Shown: one piece after another, positions 53,369 through 62,174 of the stretch | Layout: each line of letters starts with the position of its first letter | Numbering within the stretch: the first letter of the stretch is position 1 | Source of the DNA: Streptomyces albogriseolus | GTDB lineage: Bacteria; Actinomycetota; Actinomycetes; Streptomycetales; Streptomycetaceae | Assembly (NCBI GenBank): GCA_014650475.1 | Contig: BMVA01000010.1 | Coordinates: forward strand, 124,001 to 188,000 | Direction: 5' to 3' | DNA: 64,000 nucleotides | Position numbers and translations under genes: made by a program | The notes under the pieces: model-generated | What the model saw: only the letters and a program-made list of their open reading frames with translations | Told to the model about the DNA's origin: nothing | The model's database searches: none

Positions 53369-54487
53369 GTGGCTGGTACTGCCGGGCCCGTGTGGGGGCG
53401 CCGTGAGCAGCAGGATTTCCGCAGCCGGGTGCGCGGAACGCTGCTCGGGGTGGCCGTGGGCGACGCGCTGGGCGCGCCCGTGGACGGCCTGGACGTCGAC
53501 GCCATCCGCCGGACCCACGGCGCGGAGGGCCTGACCGACCTCGCCCCCGCCTACGGCCGGCGCGGCGCCGTCACCCACCACACCCAGCTCACCCTCTTCA
53601 CCGTGGACGGCCTGATCCGCGCCCAGGTGCGGCGCGACACCGGCGCGTGGCACCCGCCGACTGACCTGCACCGGGCGTATCTGCGCTGGGCCACCACGCA
53701 GCGCGACTGGGGCCCGGACGAGCGGCGCAAGGAGGACGGCTGGCTGGCCCGGGAGGAGTGGCTGTACGCCCGCCGCGACCCGGCCCGCCCTCTGCTCCTC
53801 GGCCTGGGCGACGCGACGATGGGCACGCTGGACGCGCCCAAGAACCCCGGCGAGGCCGGCCCGGAGGCGGCGGCCCGGTCGGCGCCGTTCGGGCTGCTGG
53901 TCGGCTGGGACCCGCAGCTGGTGGCGCAGCTCGCCGTGGAGTGCGCGGCGCAGACCCACGGCCACCCGGTCGCCTTCCTCGCGGCGGGCGCGTACGCGGT
54001 GCTGGTGCACGCGCTGGCCCGGGGCGACAGCCTGGACACGGCGGTGCAGCGCACCCTCGCCCTGCTGGCCGCCCGGCCCGGCCACCAGCCGGTGACGGAC
54101 GCCCTCCAGCGCGCCCTGGGCGCGGTACGGCAGGGGATGCCCGGCGCGGAGCGCGTCACGGAACTGGTCGGCGCCGCCACCGCCGAGGGCCTGCTGTCCG
54201 CCGCCGTGTACTGCGCGCTGGTGGGGGAGGACGTACGGCACGGGCTGTGTCTCGCCGTGAACCACAGCGGCCCCAGCGCCGCGGCCGGCGCGCTGACCGG
54301 CGGCCTGCTGGGCGCCCTGCACGGCGAGACGGCCCTCCCGCCGGCCTGGCTGGCCGAACTGGAGGGCCGTCCCACGGTCCTGGAACTGGCCGACGACTTC
54401 GCGATGGAAATGACCCAGGGCCCCGCCCTCCACACCCCCGCCTCCGCGTCCCCGGCCTGGCTGACCCGCTACCCAAGAGGCGCCTAG
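53369..54487 (+). CDS. ADP-ribosylglycohydrolase family protein with broken metal site
   Basis: A 372-residue ADP-ribosylglycohydrolase fold protein, starting at a GTG five bases after GGGGAGG (a GTG at 53327 is also in frame). The first motif GDALGAPVDGL is kept. The magnesium motif that should read TDDTQ is THHTQ (His70, His71), and the C-terminal HSGDSD motif reads HSGPSA (Pro302, Ala304). All four expected metal-binding aspartates are therefore replaced, while the rest of the domain is well preserved. It may have lost hydrolase activity and kept ligand binding. It follows the STAND gene by 134 bases. Confidence 0.88.
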   Translation: MAGTAGPVWGRREQQDFRSRVRGTLLGVAVGDALGAPVDGLDVDAIRRTHGAEGLTDLAPAYGRRGAVTHHTQLTLFTVDGLIRAQVRRDTGAWHPPTDLHRAYLRWATTQRDWGPDERRKEDGWLAREEWLYARRDPARPLLLGLGDATMGTLDAPKNPGEAGPEAAARSAPFGLLVGWDPQLVAQLAVECAAQTHGHPVAFLAAGAYAVLVHALARGDSLDTAVQRTLALLAARPGHQPVTDALQRALGAVRQGMPGAERVTELVGAATAEGLLSAAVYCALVGEDVRHGLCLAVNHSGPSAAAGALTGGLLGALHGETALPPAWLAELEGRPTVLELADDFAMEMTQGPALHTPASASPAWLTRYPRGA

Positions 54488-54493
54488 GGATCA

Positions 54494-54570
54494 CGCCCCT
54501 CAGGGGCGCGGGGAACTGCGCAAAGGGGGTCCGGGGGCGAAGCCCCCGAGGGACGGGACGGGAAGGGGCG
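54494..54570. terminator. Intergenic repeat copy 4 with terminator hairpins
   Basis: CGCCCCT-C-AGGGGCG forms a hairpin that runs into the recurring GCGCGGGGAACTGCGC element (54502-54522). CGGGGGC-GAA-GCCCCCG follows (54532-54548). It fills the convergent gap between the ADP-ribosylglycohydrolase-like gene and the symporter gene. Confidence 0.7.
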
Positions 54571-54588
54571 GAGGGGGCGAAAGAACCC

Positions 54589-56148
54589 CTAGTCCTTCAC
54601 CGGAGCCCCGGCAACCTCCCCCGCAGGCGCGGGAACAGCCACCGCCTCCCCGTCCCCGTCGGAGTTCACCCGCTCGATAATCGCGACCCTCTCCTCCGTG
54701 TCCTCCGGCTTCACCCACCCGACCACGACATACAGCACCAGCGACACGGCCAGCGGAATGGACACCTGGTACTCCAGCGGCACCCCACCCTCCACCGACC
54801 AGTGGACCGGGTAGTTCACCAGCCAGAACGCCACCAGCCCCATCCCCCAGCTGACCAGCGCGGCGGTGGGCCCGGAGCGCCGGAACGGCCGCAGCAGCCC
54901 CAGCATCATCGGAATGGCGATCGGCCCCATCAGCCCGGCCACCCACTTGATCACCACGGTGATGATGTCCTTGAACGTCGGCGAGTCGACCTGCGTGGCC
55001 ACGGCCATGGACAGCCCCAGGAACACCACGGTCGTGACCCGCGCCGCGACCAGCCCGGACCGTTCGCCCCAGGCCCGCGCCCGGGCGGACAGCACCGGCG
55101 CCACGTCCCGGGTGAACACCGCCGCGATCGCGTTGGCGTCCGAGGAGCACATGGCCATCGTGTGGGAGAAGAAGCCGACGATGACCAGCCCCAGCAGTCC
55201 GTGCGGCAGCAGCTGCTCGGTCATCAGGGCGTAGGAGTCGGACCCGTCGGCCTTCTGCGACTCCACGAGCAGCGGCGACATCCACATCGGGAAGAACAGC
55301 ACCAGCGGCCAGACGAGCCACAGCACCGCCGACAGCCGCGCGGACCGTGCCGCCTCACGCGCGTCGGAGGTGGCCATGTACCGCTGGGCCTGGTTGAGCA
55401 TCCCGCCGTTGTACTCGAACAGCTTGATGAAGAGGAACGCCAGCAGGAACACCGTGCCGTACGGCCCGACCAGCGGCTTCCCGTGCCCTTGGAGCTCCGG
55501 CTGGTCCCATGCGCCGAGGAAGCCGCCGTGGTCGCCGAGCTCCAGCACCACCGCGACGAACATCGTGATGCCGGCCAGCAGCTGGATGACGAACTGTCCG
55601 AGTTCCGTCAGCGCGTCCGCCCACAACCCGCCGATGGTGCAGTAGACGGCGGTGACCGCGCCGGTGATGAGGATGCCCTGGTTCAGGGAGACCCCGGTGA
55701 ACACCGACAGCAGGGTGGCGATGGCCGCCCACTTCGCGCCGACGTCCACGATCTTGAGCAGCATCCCTGACCAGGCCAGCGCCTGCTGGGTGCGCAGGTC
55801 GTAGCGGTTCTTGAGGTACTCCAGCGGCGAGGCCACGTGGAGCCGGGAGCGCAGCCGGTTGATCCGCGGGGCGAACAGCCTGGAGCCGATGGCGATGCCG
55901 AGAGCGATGGGGAAGGACCAGGTGACGAACGAGGTGACGCCGTAGGTGTAGGCGATGCCGGCGTACCCGGTGAACATCACCGCGCTGTAGCCCGACATGT
56001 GGTGGGAGATCCCGGAGAGCCACCAGGGCATCTTGCCGCCGGCCGTGAAGAAGTCGCTGACGTTGTCCACCCGCTTGTGCGACCAGACACCGATGGCGAC
56101 CATCACGGCGAAGTAGCCGATGAGCACCGCCCAGTCGAGACCGTTCAT
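54589..56148 (-). CDS. Sodium:solute symporter family protein
   Basis: A 519-residue transporter of the SSS family with about thirteen membrane segments, beginning MNGLDWAVLIGYFAVMVAIG. Family landmarks include DFFTAGGKMPWWLSGISHH and HVASPLEYLKNRYDLRTQQA. The ATG at 56148 has a run of six G bases upstream as ribosome site. The closest types transport sugars, proline or small carboxylates; the substrate is not clear here. The promoter region carries inverted repeats (56181-56240). Confidence 0.9.
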   Translation of the reverse strand: MNGLDWAVLIGYFAVMVAIGVWSHKRVDNVSDFFTAGGKMPWWLSGISHHMSGYSAVMFTGYAGIAYTYGVTSFVTWSFPIALGIAIGSRLFAPRINRLRSRLHVASPLEYLKNRYDLRTQQALAWSGMLLKIVDVGAKWAAIATLLSVFTGVSLNQGILITGAVTAVYCTIGGLWADALTELGQFVIQLLAGITMFVAVVLELGDHGGFLGAWDQPELQGHGKPLVGPYGTVFLLAFLFIKLFEYNGGMLNQAQRYMATSDAREAARSARLSAVLWLVWPLVLFFPMWMSPLLVESQKADGSDSYALMTEQLLPHGLLGLVIVGFFSHTMAMCSSDANAIAAVFTRDVAPVLSARARAWGERSGLVAARVTTVVFLGLSMAVATQVDSPTFKDIITVVIKWVAGLMGPIAIPMMLGLLRPFRRSGPTAALVSWGMGLVAFWLVNYPVHWSVEGGVPLEYQVSIPLAVSLVLYVVVGWVKPEDTEERVAIIERVNSDGDGEAVAVPAPAGEVAGAPVKD

Positions 56149-56180
56149 GTCCCCCCTTCCAGGGTCCGCCTTGTGAACAC

Positions 56181-56240
56181 CGCTCAGCTGGTTGGCACTT
56201 CGCCTGAGCGGGGCAGAAGCAGGGAAGGGTGCGAAGTGCC
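56181..56240. promoter_or_regulatory. Inverted repeats upstream of the symporter gene
   Basis: GGCACTTCGC (56194-56203) pairs perfectly with GCGAAGTGCC (56231-56240). A second pair, CGCTCAG (56181-56187) and CTGAGCG (56204-56210), overlaps the first. The block begins 33 bases before the symporter start, so a regulator bound here would sit at the promoter. The regulator is unknown. Confidence 0.5.
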
Positions 56241-56323
56241 CGCTCATCGTGGGTGCTGTGGCGGGAGCACGACAAGAAAACTACAGACCAAGACCAGGTA
56301 AAAATGTTCGTCAGGTTGACCGG

Positions 56324-56341
56324 CGTTCAGCTCACTGAACG
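56324..56341. repeat. Small inverted repeat CGTTCAG-CTCA-CTGAACG
   Basis: A perfect seven-base inverted repeat with a four-base loop between the symporter promoter and the terminator of the opposing membrane-protein gene. It could be an operator or a weak secondary terminator. Confidence 0.4.
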
Positions 56342-56359
56342 CAATGGGGACATGAAGAA

Positions 56360-56384
56360 GCCCCGGGGAACCTCTCCCCGGGGC
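56360..56384 (-). terminator. Terminator of the membrane-protein gene
   Basis: GCCCCGGGGA (56360-56369) and TCCCCGGGGC (56375-56384) form a perfect ten-base stem with a five-base loop. On the minus strand it is followed by CTTCTTC and begins five bases after the stop of the gene that ends at 56390. Confidence 0.85.
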
Positions 56385-56389
56385 CTGTC

Positions 56390-58273
56390 TCAGCGCAGCT
56401 CTTCGGGGCAGGGCGTGCCCCGCTCACCCCACTTGTACGGGGCCGCCAGCCGGTACGTCCCCGCCTCGGGCGCCAGCAGCACCGTCCACTGGTCGCCGTT
56501 GGCGTCCTCCTCCGTCTCCATCAGACAGCCGTGCACGTTCTCGTACGTCTTCGGCTCGCCCTCCGGGCGGTTCTCGGACTCCTCCGTCTCCTGCGGCGGG
56601 TCCAGCGCCTTGCCCTCGGCGTCGACCAGGCCCAGCCACGGCGAGTACGGCACCCGGATCAGGATCCGGCCCGGCTTGTCCACCCGCAGCGTCCACTCGC
56701 CCTGCTCGGCGCGCTCCACGACCGTGTTCGGCTCCGCGAGCGGGGTCGGCGCCTGCACCTCGAACAGCTGCCAGTTGGCGTCGCCCCAGACCTGCTTCAG
56801 ATACGGCAGCCCGCCCTGCACCAGCTCCCGCTCCCGCTGCCCGCCGTCGCCGTCCGGCTCGTCCTTCGGCAGCACCACGTAGTGCACGCCCCAGCGCTTC
56901 AGCCACTCGCGGTAGTTCGCCGCGTTGAGGGTGTCGTCGTAGAAGAGCGGGTTGCGCTCCATGTCCGCCTGCCGGTTCCAGCCGCGCGCCAGGTTCACGT
57001 ACGGCGCCAGCGCCGACGCCTCGCGGTGCGAGCGGGCCGGGACGACCTCCACCCGGCCCTGCTCGGCGCCGACCTCCTGGAGCTCGTTCACCAGCGGCGC
57101 CAGCTCGCGCGCCCAGGACGCGGCGGGCGTCGTGTTCACCACGTCGTTCACCGACTTCACGCCGATCCAGCAGGTGAAGCCGACCACGGCGACGACCAGC
57201 GCGTACCACTTGAGGGTCCGGGGCGCGGCGAACGGCAGCGCCGCCACCAGCACCACACCGCCGAACAGCATCGCCAGCCGGGTCATGTTGGACCCGATCT
57301 GCGAGCTGATCAGCCAGACCAGCACCACCCCGAGCCCGTACACCGCCGCCGTGATCCGGACCGTCTTCCAGTCCTTCGGCACCAGGACGTACACCAGCAC
57401 CGAGTACGCCAGCGGCAGCACCACCGAGCCGAAGCCCATCGGCTGCGTGCCGGAGAACGGGAACAGCCACGCCGACACCGCGACCACCGCGCTGGGCGCG
57501 AGCCCCAGCGCCCACGCGCCCGGCCGGCGCTTCTGCAGGAACAGCGCCACCGCCACCAGGCCCACGAACAGGCCGGCGACCGGCGAGGCCATCGTCGCGA
57601 GCGCCGCCAGCGGGGCCGCGCACAGCGCCTTCGCCCAGCGCTTGTACCGCCACCGGTACGGCCAGCAGAAGACGACCGCGACGGCGCCGAGCCCGAACAT
57701 CGTGCCCAGCCCGTACGTCACCCGGCCGGAGGCGGCGTTGCACAGCAGCGCGAACACACCCGCGAGCGCCGCCCACAGGGGGTTGCGTACCGACCGGCTG
57801 CGCATCAGCACCAGTGTGAGCAGACCCGCCGACACCGTGCCGGCGATCATCATCGTGGTCCGCACGCCGAGCAGCGACATCAGGTACGGCGACACCACGC
57901 TGTACGACACCGGGTGCATCCCGCCGTACCAGGCGAGGTTGTACGCGGAGTCGGGGTGCCGGCCCACGAACTCCGCCCACGCGTCCTGCGCGGCGAGGTC
58001 GCCGCCGCTGTTCGCGAAGGTGAAGAACCAGACGACGTGCAGCAGCCCGGACAGCGCGGTGACGGACAGCACCGGGTGGCGCAGCATGCGGGCGCGCACG
58101 GCGAGGACGGCGGTCCTCGTCCGGCCCGGGCGGTCACCCCGAGGGGCGTCACCCTGAGGGGCGCCCCCGTCCGGCGCCTTGGCGGCGCGCTCCGCTCCGG
58201 ATGCGGGTATTCGCGGGCCGGATCCCGGGCCCGGGTTCGCGTCGTCGGCGTGTGTCGGCTCCGCTGTCGCCAC
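56390..58273 (-). CDS. Polytopic membrane protein with C-terminal extracytoplasmic domain
   Basis: A 627-residue protein if started at the GTG at 58273 behind GGGGAG; an ATG 21 codons upstream is possible. After a charged N-terminal tail come about ten membrane spans (SVTALSGLLHVVWFFTFANS, WYALVVAVVGFTCWIGV). A 240-residue soluble region follows, with GVHYVVLPKDEP. The layout resembles membrane glycosyltransferases of the GT39/GT-C kind or arabinosyl-type enzymes, but no clear catalytic acidic motif stands out. Databases often call it MFS. A cell-envelope glycan role is my best guess. Confidence 0.65.
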   Translation of the reverse strand: MATAEPTHADDANPGPGSGPRIPASGAERAAKAPDGGAPQGDAPRGDRPGRTRTAVLAVRARMLRHPVLSVTALSGLLHVVWFFTFANSGGDLAAQDAWAEFVGRHPDSAYNLAWYGGMHPVSYSVVSPYLMSLLGVRTTMMIAGTVSAGLLTLVLMRSRSVRNPLWAALAGVFALLCNAASGRVTYGLGTMFGLGAVAVVFCWPYRWRYKRWAKALCAAPLAALATMASPVAGLFVGLVAVALFLQKRRPGAWALGLAPSAVVAVSAWLFPFSGTQPMGFGSVVLPLAYSVLVYVLVPKDWKTVRITAAVYGLGVVLVWLISSQIGSNMTRLAMLFGGVVLVAALPFAAPRTLKWYALVVAVVGFTCWIGVKSVNDVVNTTPAASWARELAPLVNELQEVGAEQGRVEVVPARSHREASALAPYVNLARGWNRQADMERNPLFYDDTLNAANYREWLKRWGVHYVVLPKDEPDGDGGQRERELVQGGLPYLKQVWGDANWQLFEVQAPTPLAEPNTVVERAEQGEWTLRVDKPGRILIRVPYSPWLGLVDAEGKALDPPQETEESENRPEGEPKTYENVHGCLMETEEDANGDQWTVLLAPEAGTYRLAAPYKWGERGTPCPEELR

Positions 58274-58407
58274 CTGTCGGCACTCCCCGTGATCCCGTTC
58301 CTCGCCCGTTTCCTGCCCGTTTCGTGACGCTAGCACGCACCCCGCGGACCGTCCGCCCGGGTGGGCGGCGGTCCGCGGGGCGCGGCCGTCGTCGATCCGC
58401 CGCCGGA

Positions 58408-60894
58408 TCAGGCGACGCGGGTCAGCTTGTCCGTGAAGCCGGGCTCCACGAGGTCGTCCTTCAGCGCGACCGGCACCTTGACGGCGCCGTTCTTGCCGTC
58501 ACCCACGGTGAGCGTGCCGACCTCGGTCCCGGCCTTCGCGGTGTGCGGCAGCTCCGTCCCGGCGAACGTCAGCTTCACCTCGAGCCCCGCCCAGCCGACG
58601 GCCTTGACGTCCTCGGTGACGACGACCGGGGTGTGACCGCCGAGACCGTCGTCCGCGTACCCGACGACGGCGCCCTTCTTCAGAATGGTCTCCGCCCGCA
58701 GCGCGTCCTGGCCGGCCAGGATGAGCTGGTGCCCGGCGTCCAGGGCGCCCGACAGGATGGTGTTGTCCTCGCCGCCCTCGGGCTGGCGCAGCACCGCGCC
58801 GACGATCCGGTACACCTCGCCGTCGACGTCCTTCTTCGCCGCGAAGGACAGGTTGCCGAGCGCGGAGGTGGTGGTGCCGGTCTTGATGCCGACCACGTCG
58901 TCCCGGCCGACCAGACGGTTCCAGTTGCCGTGCTTCTCGCCCTTGTAGTCGACGTACTCCATCATCGCGGCGACCTCGCGGAACACGGGCTGTTCCATCG
59001 CGGCCCGGGCCAGCTTCACCTGGTCCACGGCGGTGCTCACGGTGGTGTCGTTCAGACCCGACGGGTCGGTGTACGTCGTGTCCGACATCCCGAGGTCCTC
59101 GGCGGCCTTATTCATCTTGTCGACGAACGCCTCCTCCGACCCCGCGTCCCAGCGGGCCAGCAGCCGCGCCACGTTGTTCGCGGACGCGATGAGGATCGCC
59201 TCGATCGCCTCCCGCTCGCTGATCGCGTCGCCCTCGGTGACGTTGACGGTCGACTCCTGCCCGGCGTCGGACTGCTGCTCGGCGAGCGCGTCGACCGGGA
59301 TCTTCGGACCCTCGGCGCCGCTCTTCAGCGGGTGGTCGCGCAGGATCACGTACGCGGTCATCACCTTGGCGACACTGGCGATCGGCACGGGCTTCTGCTC
59401 GCCGGAGGAGCCGAAGGTGCCGATGCCGTCGACGTCCAGCGCGGCCTGGCCGCTGTCCGGCCACGGGATCTGCGGCTTGCCGCCCTCGAAGGTGTAGCTG
59501 TCCTGGGCGGTCAGCACCAGCGTGGGCGTCGGCAGCGGCCGGACGTTCTGCACGACCGCGAAGACGATCACCAGCAGGAGGACCAGCGGCGTCCAGATCT
59601 TGATCCGCCGCACGGCCGTCCGCAGCGGGGTCTGCGGGGGCGGCGGGGTGTTGGTCAGCTCGGCCAGCAGGTCCAGCGGCGGCTTCGGCGGCAACGGCTG
59701 CTGCGTCGTCCGCTCCGGGCCGACCTGCGGAAGGAACGTCGTCGACTCCGCCGCGGCGGGCCCGCCCTGACGCGGGGTCTTCCTTATGGCGGGGTCGTCC
59801 TTCAGCGCCACGAACTTGCTGGTCCGCTCGGCCTCGGCGGCACCGCCGCGCTCGCGGGCGGCCGCGTCGCCCAGCTTCAGCATGGTGGTCGGCTGGTCGA
59901 CGCCCGGCTCGGCGGGCCGCGGCGCCCGGAACACGGCGGTGGGCTGATCGACGGGGGCGTCGGCGCCGCCGCGGTCTTCGCCGCCCTCGGTGTCGGCGGC
60001 CTTGCCGTCAGCCTTGCCGGTGCCCTTGCCGTCGTCGGCTTCGCCGTCGTCCTCGGTCGTGGCTGCCTTGCCGTCAGCGGCCTTGTCGTCGCCGGTCTTG
60101 CCGTCGTCCTTGCCGTCGCTCGCTTCGCCGTGGTCCTTGGCTGCGGCTGCGTTGCTGTCGGCGGCGTCGTCGTCCTGGGGCGTGGCTGCCTTGCCGTCAG
60201 CAGCCTTGTCGCTGCCCTTGTCGTCGCCGGTCTTGCCGTCGCTCGCTTCGTCGTCGTCCTTGAGCGCGGTCGCCTCGCCGTCGGTGGCCTCGGCCTCGCC
60301 GGCTTCGTCGGCGGCGTCCTTGCCGCTGGGGGTCTCGCCCTTCGGGGCGTCGCCCTGGTCCTCGTCCGAGGCGGCGTCGGCGGACGGCGCGGCGTCCTCG
60401 GCCGCGTCACCTGACGGGCCGTCGTCCTCGCCGGCGTCGGCGTCGGCCCCGGCATCGGCCTCACGAGGGCTCCCGCCCTCGTTCTCGTCGCCCGCGTCGG
60501 GCTTGACGTCCGCGTCGGCGCCGGAGGCCTCCTCGCCCCGCGAGGACTTCTCCTCGTCCTTCGGCTCCGCCGTGCGCACCCAGGCCGCGACGGCCTCCCG
60601 CAGGCGCCCCTCACCGCCCTCCGCACCGTCCTCCGCGCCGTCGTCACGGCTCTCGGCATCGACGTCGGCGTCGGCGTCATCCGAGGCCGGCGCCTCCTCC
60701 GGTGCGGAGGCCGAAGCCTCCCGTACCGACAGCACACGCGTGGCCGTGTCGGTCTTCCGGCTCTCCGAGCCGCCCGTCTCACGGGCCACCGCGAGGCGGG
60801 GATCCTGCCTCTCGGGAACCGGCCCGGCGCTCCCCGACGTCTGTTCTGCCGACGACTCGCGCTGCTTCGACCTGTCGGGGGACTCGCCCGCCAC
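58408..60894 (-). CDS. dacA: D-alanyl-D-alanine carboxypeptidase with long acidic N-terminal region
   Basis: An 828-residue class C penicillin-binding protein. The catalytic domain at the C-terminus has SVAKVMTA (SxxK), SANN (SxN) and KTGTT (KTG), so it trims D-Ala from peptidoglycan stems. A single membrane helix (TPLVLLLVIVFAVVQNV) precedes it. The roughly 430 residues before the helix are cytoplasmic and very rich in Ala, Asp, Glu and Lys, with imperfect DKAADGKAA repeats. These end in Thr motifs (DQPTAVF, DQPTTML, ESTTFL). The GTG at 60894 follows AGGAGG. The S. coelicolor counterpart is reported to act in spore wall maturation. Confidence 0.9.
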   Translation of the reverse strand: MAGESPDRSKQRESSAEQTSGSAGPVPERQDPRLAVARETGGSESRKTDTATRVLSVREASASAPEEAPASDDADADVDAESRDDGAEDGAEGGEGRLREAVAAWVRTAEPKDEEKSSRGEEASGADADVKPDAGDENEGGSPREADAGADADAGEDDGPSGDAAEDAAPSADAASDEDQGDAPKGETPSGKDAADEAGEAEATDGEATALKDDDEASDGKTGDDKGSDKAADGKAATPQDDDAADSNAAAAKDHGEASDGKDDGKTGDDKAADGKAATTEDDGEADDGKGTGKADGKAADTEGGEDRGGADAPVDQPTAVFRAPRPAEPGVDQPTTMLKLGDAAARERGGAAEAERTSKFVALKDDPAIRKTPRQGGPAAAESTTFLPQVGPERTTQQPLPPKPPLDLLAELTNTPPPPQTPLRTAVRRIKIWTPLVLLLVIVFAVVQNVRPLPTPTLVLTAQDSYTFEGGKPQIPWPDSGQAALDVDGIGTFGSSGEQKPVPIASVAKVMTAYVILRDHPLKSGAEGPKIPVDALAEQQSDAGQESTVNVTEGDAISEREAIEAILIASANNVARLLARWDAGSEEAFVDKMNKAAEDLGMSDTTYTDPSGLNDTTVSTAVDQVKLARAAMEQPVFREVAAMMEYVDYKGEKHGNWNRLVGRDDVVGIKTGTTTSALGNLSFAAKKDVDGEVYRIVGAVLRQPEGGEDNTILSGALDAGHQLILAGQDALRAETILKKGAVVGYADDGLGGHTPVVVTEDVKAVGWAGLEVKLTFAGTELPHTAKAGTEVGTLTVGDGKNGAVKVPVALKDDLVEPGFTDKLTRVA
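59970..60430 (-). repeat. Imperfect acidic coding repeats
   Basis: Within the carboxypeptidase gene a run of units related to DKAADGKAATxxDD, GDDKAADGKAA and EASDGK repeats several times. On the DNA level GCCTTGCCGTCGTC-like blocks recur. The array lies in the cytoplasmic region and is likely to vary in copy number between strains. Confidence 0.7.
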
Positions 60895-61140
60895 CGATGC
60901 CTCCTCCATGTGCCGCACGCCCCGCGTGCGCCAACCGACCAACCGAACCGTGAACCGCCCGCCCGTGACAGCGCTCCGAAGCGCTGTCCGAACCATGTAC
61001 CAGTGTCCTGTGTGCGGGCTCGCCCCACGCGGTAGACGAGAACGACATACCTACTGGTTCCACTACGAACCGGTCACGCACCCTCGACAGACCAATGTGA
61101 GAGGGGTCACCCTGTCATTCATCCACGCGGGGAGGCATGG

Positions 61141-61890
61141 ATGGGCAGGAGCCGCAGAACACTTCCGGAGGAGCTTCTGCTGCTGGCACTGGACCCGGCC
61201 ACGGGTACCACTGCACAGCCGCAGTCGCTCGACCTCGGTCTGGCCGGAGCACAGCTAGTGGAGCTGGCGCTGGCCGGACGGATAGCCCCAGACGGGGATC
61301 GTATCGCCGTGGTGGTGCCACGGCCGACTGGAGACCCAACACTGGACTGCGCACTGGAGTTGCTGCGAAGGCGTGGCGCTCCCGTGCGGGCCGTCCACTG
61401 GATCGGCGGGCCCCGACTCGGGCTCCGCCAGACCTACCTCTCGCATCTGGAGCGGTGCGGCATGGTGCACGCCGTGGCCGGCCAGATGTGCGGGGTCTTG
61501 CCGACGACCCGGTACCAGGCGACGGACACCGAGATCAGCCGGGAGATCAGGGCCCGGCTGGACTCCGCGATCCGCACCGGCGTCCCGCCGGACCCGCGGA
61601 CCGCGGCGCTCGCCGCGCTGGCGCACGCGGTCGGCCTCGGCAAGCACCTGTACCCGGGGAACGAGGGTCGCTCCTCGCGCTCCCGGTTGCGGGACCTGAT
61701 CCGGCACGACCCGATGGGCGGACTCGTCGCGCACGCGGTGATGGACGTCCAGAACGGCGCCGCGGCCCAGCCGCGCCGCAGCTCCGCACCGGCGGGCCGG
61801 CAGGCCCCCGGCAGGGGCGCACCGGAGCCCGCCCGCGGCGTTCCGGCGCAGCCACGCCGCGGTTCCATGGCGCGCGCCGCCGTCCACTGA
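61141..61890 (+). CDS. GOLPH3/VPS74 (GPP34) family protein
   Basis: A 249-residue protein with the GPP34 fold, beginning LPEELLLLALDPATGTTAQP. The segment ELALAGRIAPDGDRIAVV and the helical C-terminal half follow the family pattern. In eukaryotes GOLPH3 binds PI4P and glycosyltransferases; bacterial members are widespread in actinomycetes with unknown function. A tail of about 45 residues rich in Arg, Pro and Ala is added here. The ATG follows GGGGAGG. It is divergent from the carboxypeptidase gene. Confidence 0.82.
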   Translation: MGRSRRTLPEELLLLALDPATGTTAQPQSLDLGLAGAQLVELALAGRIAPDGDRIAVVVPRPTGDPTLDCALELLRRRGAPVRAVHWIGGPRLGLRQTYLSHLERCGMVHAVAGQMCGVLPTTRYQATDTEISREIRARLDSAIRTGVPPDPRTAALAALAHAVGLGKHLYPGNEGRSSRSRLRDLIRHDPMGGLVAHAVMDVQNGAAAQPRRSSAPAGRQAPGRGAPEPARGVPAQPRRGSMARAAVH

Positions 61891-61972
61891 GCCGTACGTC
61901 CCCCAGGCTCGGCAGGGCGCGGCACCACCACCGGATCCACGGCACCGCAGACCCGGTCACGGGAGCCGCTGT

Positions 61973-62018
61973 CCGAGCGGGGCGGAGAGAACACACGGGC
62001 TCTCTCCGCCCCGCTCGG
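61973..62018 (+). terminator. 18-base perfect hairpin after the GOLPH3-family gene
   Basis: CCGAGCGGGGCGGAGAGA (61973-61990) pairs perfectly with TCTCTCCGCCCCGCTCGG (62001-62018) across ten bases. It is placed 82 bases after the stop and is the natural terminator before scr1. Confidence 0.85.
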
Positions 62019-62174
62019 CATGCCCGCGGGCACGCCGGTCGTATATCCACCATTTCCCAGCGGTAGTACGCACGGTGGTGGCAGTCTGCTCATCGAGCAG
62101 ACACATGAAGTGACACGTACGAGGTCCCCGTACACAGTGCGAGTACGAGGCACGCAGCCGGAGGTGCACGTCCC

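Noticed and set aside
50990..54487. An 1165-codon frame that begins inside the STAND gene and ends with the ADP-ribosylglycohydrolase
   Set aside because: Only the last 372 codons show homology. The upstream part is an out-of-frame shadow, rich in Arg and Pro, so this is not a fusion.
59970..60430. CRISPR-like repeated blocks
   Set aside because: The repeats are imperfect, have no unique spacers of constant length and encode an acidic protein region in frame.
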